Shown here piece by piece: positions 14,394 through 15,394 of a stretch of DNA of 15,394 nt. The stretch's first letter is position 1, and each line of letters begins with the position of its first letter. The notes under the pieces are model-generated. The model had not been told where the DNA came from, made no database searches, and was given only the letters and a program-made list of their open reading frames with translations. The stretch is from assembly GCA_031431235.1 (NCBI GenBank), contig JANPDA010000038.1, forward strand, positions 1-15,394. The letters run 5' to 3'. This DNA comes from JANNSW01 sp031431235. GTDB lineage: Bacteria; Pseudomonadota; Alphaproteobacteria; Rhizobiales; Hyphomicrobiaceae. A program made the translations under genes and the position numbers.

Positions 14394-15394
14394 TCAGAAC
14401 CGGATGCCGAGGCCGGCCGTAGCCCGGTGGTTTGCCGTCTCGATCGACGCGGTCACCGTGTCGTCCGGTGCCTCGGGGAAAAGCGTCAGAGCGATATCCT
14501 CCACATCCGTGTAGCGGTACTCGCCCCGCAGGAAGAGGCCGTCCGCCAGCATCGCCTCCAGGCCGGCGCCGGCGGTCCAACCGGAGAGGGCGTGGGTTTG
14601 GCTCTGATAGGCGTCCTCGACACTGCACCAGCTAGCCGAGGTCGAGCAGCTCACGCGGGTCTGCGCCTGCTGCCAGGCCAAGCCTGCGGTCACATACGCG
14701 AGCAGGCTCGGATCGATCAACATGCCGGCCCGCAAGCGCAGGCTCGCATCGAAGTCGGCTTCCAGCACGACGGAATCCGGGCTCCCCGCGAGTGCCTGCG
14801 CACTGCTGGTGCCAGGAATGCCGATCACGGTCTCATTGGCGTTGGCCTTGCCGGCGTCGGCCTCGATGCCGAGCACCAGGGGACCATGTTGCCAGTCATA
14901 GCCGGCGAAACCGCCGACCCATGCGCCCGTCGCGTCGAGATCGGCTCGGGTCGTGTCGAAAACAGGGAACGAGCTGCCGAAGAAGGGGATGGCGGTCGTC
15001 GTCCACTCCGCGTCCTGCCGCAAAGCGCCGAGCGCGCCGCCCAGGTGCAGGCCAGTCCATGCCGGAGGTGCGGTCCCCCCCTCGTCCTCGAGGTTTCCGC
15101 CGCCGCTTTGCGCCCGCGAGAGATCGACAGCGACTCCGAGCGACACCGTCTGGGAATAGAGACCGCCGGCCGCCGAATCGCCGGGAATGAACGCCGACGC
15201 GCCCGAGAGCAGGTCCGCAATCGTCGTGGCCCCTTTGGCGAGCAGCCATTGCTCGTAGCTGTAGCCGAGCGCGAGCCGCGTGCCCCCGGTTATGCGGTCG
15301 GTCACATTGACGTCGCCCGCCGCCATCGTCAAATCGTCGAACGTCTCCTTGAACAACAGCGACCGGCTATGATGGAGATCGCGATCCCGGCCCT
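14394..15394 (-). CDS. Outer-membrane beta-barrel protein, 5' end outside the window
   Basis: The open frame runs off the right edge of the window; 333 residues are visible, starting mid-protein. The first ~105 residues contain RDRDLHHSRSL, DRITGGTRLALGYSYEQW and GLYSQTVSLGVAVDLS, alternating patterns that look like the end of one beta-barrel. After a Gly/Glu-rich linker a second unit begins at PAWTGLHLGGALGAL, the usual start of mature porin-family barrels of Hyphomicrobiales. It ends in EYRYTDVEDIAL and a final ATAGLGIRF; the terminal phenylalanine is the Bam recognition signal. So the protein probably carries two barrel-like units in tandem. The first resembles omptin/Protochlamydia-OMP-like sequences only faintly (the DRD and HHS residues), which I would not rely on. 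A TTG at 15356 is inside the frame and is not a likely start. Confidence 0.8.
   Translation of the reverse strand, partial: GRDRDLHHSRSLLFKETFDDLTMAAGDVNVTDRITGGTRLALGYSYEQWLLAKGATTIADLLSGASAFIPGDSAAGGLYSQTVSLGVAVDLSRAQSGGGNLEDEGGTAPPAWTGLHLGGALGALRQDAEWTTTAIPFFGSSFPVFDTTRADLDATGAWVGGFAGYDWQHGPLVLGIEADAGKANANETVIGIPGTSSAQALAGSPDSVVLEADFDASLRLRAGMLIDPSLLAYVTAGLAWQQAQTRVSCSTSASWCSVEDAYQSQTHALSGWTAGAGLEAMLADGLFLRGEYRYTDVEDIALTLFPEAPDDTVTASIETANHRATAGLGIRF

Noticed and set aside
1..15394. CRISPR array, tRNA, rRNA, integrase or complete insertion sequence
   Set aside because: I looked for regular direct repeats with spacers, tRNA-like cloverleafs with conserved arms, and transposase or integrase motifs in all frames, and found none.

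Overview
The window is high-GC DNA with strong GC bias at third codon positions. Gene content suggests an alphaproteobacterium, most likely of the Hyphomicrobiales (Rhizobiales): a small alphaproteobacterial-type SRP RNA, an rsfS-rlmH-envC-ctpA-(deacetylase)-rppH cluster typical of that order, and a WTG-type outer-membrane beta-barrel. The genus cannot be fixed from sequence alone.

Layout. Positions 1-4550 are loosely packed. They hold a beta-hydroxyacid dehydrogenase (306-1208), a small ORF followed by a broken zeta-toxin-like ATPase (1574-2045), a VOC/PhnB-like protein (2242-2715), about 600 bp of apparently non-coding DNA with a palindromic repeat element, the SRP RNA gene on the minus strand with its own promoter (3342-3473), and a DMT/EamA transporter broken by one frameshift (3658-4550). 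An SDR oxidoreductase (4563-5228, minus) lies tail-to-tail with the transporter and head-to-head with an M50 site-2-protease/CBS protein (5453-6577, plus). The intergenic region upstream of the protease holds an FNR/FixK-like box, a sigma-54-like element and a short tandem repeat.

From 6535 to 15394 every gene is on the minus strand. Reading in the direction of transcription: a 5'-truncated outer-membrane beta-barrel protein, betaine-homocysteine methyltransferase, a RimB-RimK fusion protein, then, from a good promoter at 11654-11682, rsfS, rlmH, envC, ctpA, two very small ORFs and rppH. This last group joins ribosome maintenance (RsfS, RlmH), septal peptidoglycan processing (EnvC, CtpA) and mRNA 5'-end decay (RppH). 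The usual divergent polysaccharide deacetylase between ctpA and rppH seems reduced to a short N-terminal remnant.

The main points of interest are the gene decay (zeta-like toxin, EamA transporter, deacetylase remnant), the fusion of an S6-tail protease with an S6-tail ligase in one protein, and the candidate oxygen-type regulatory site in front of the M50 protease. I did not find a clearly new multi-gene system, CRISPR array, tRNA, rRNA or intact mobile element.
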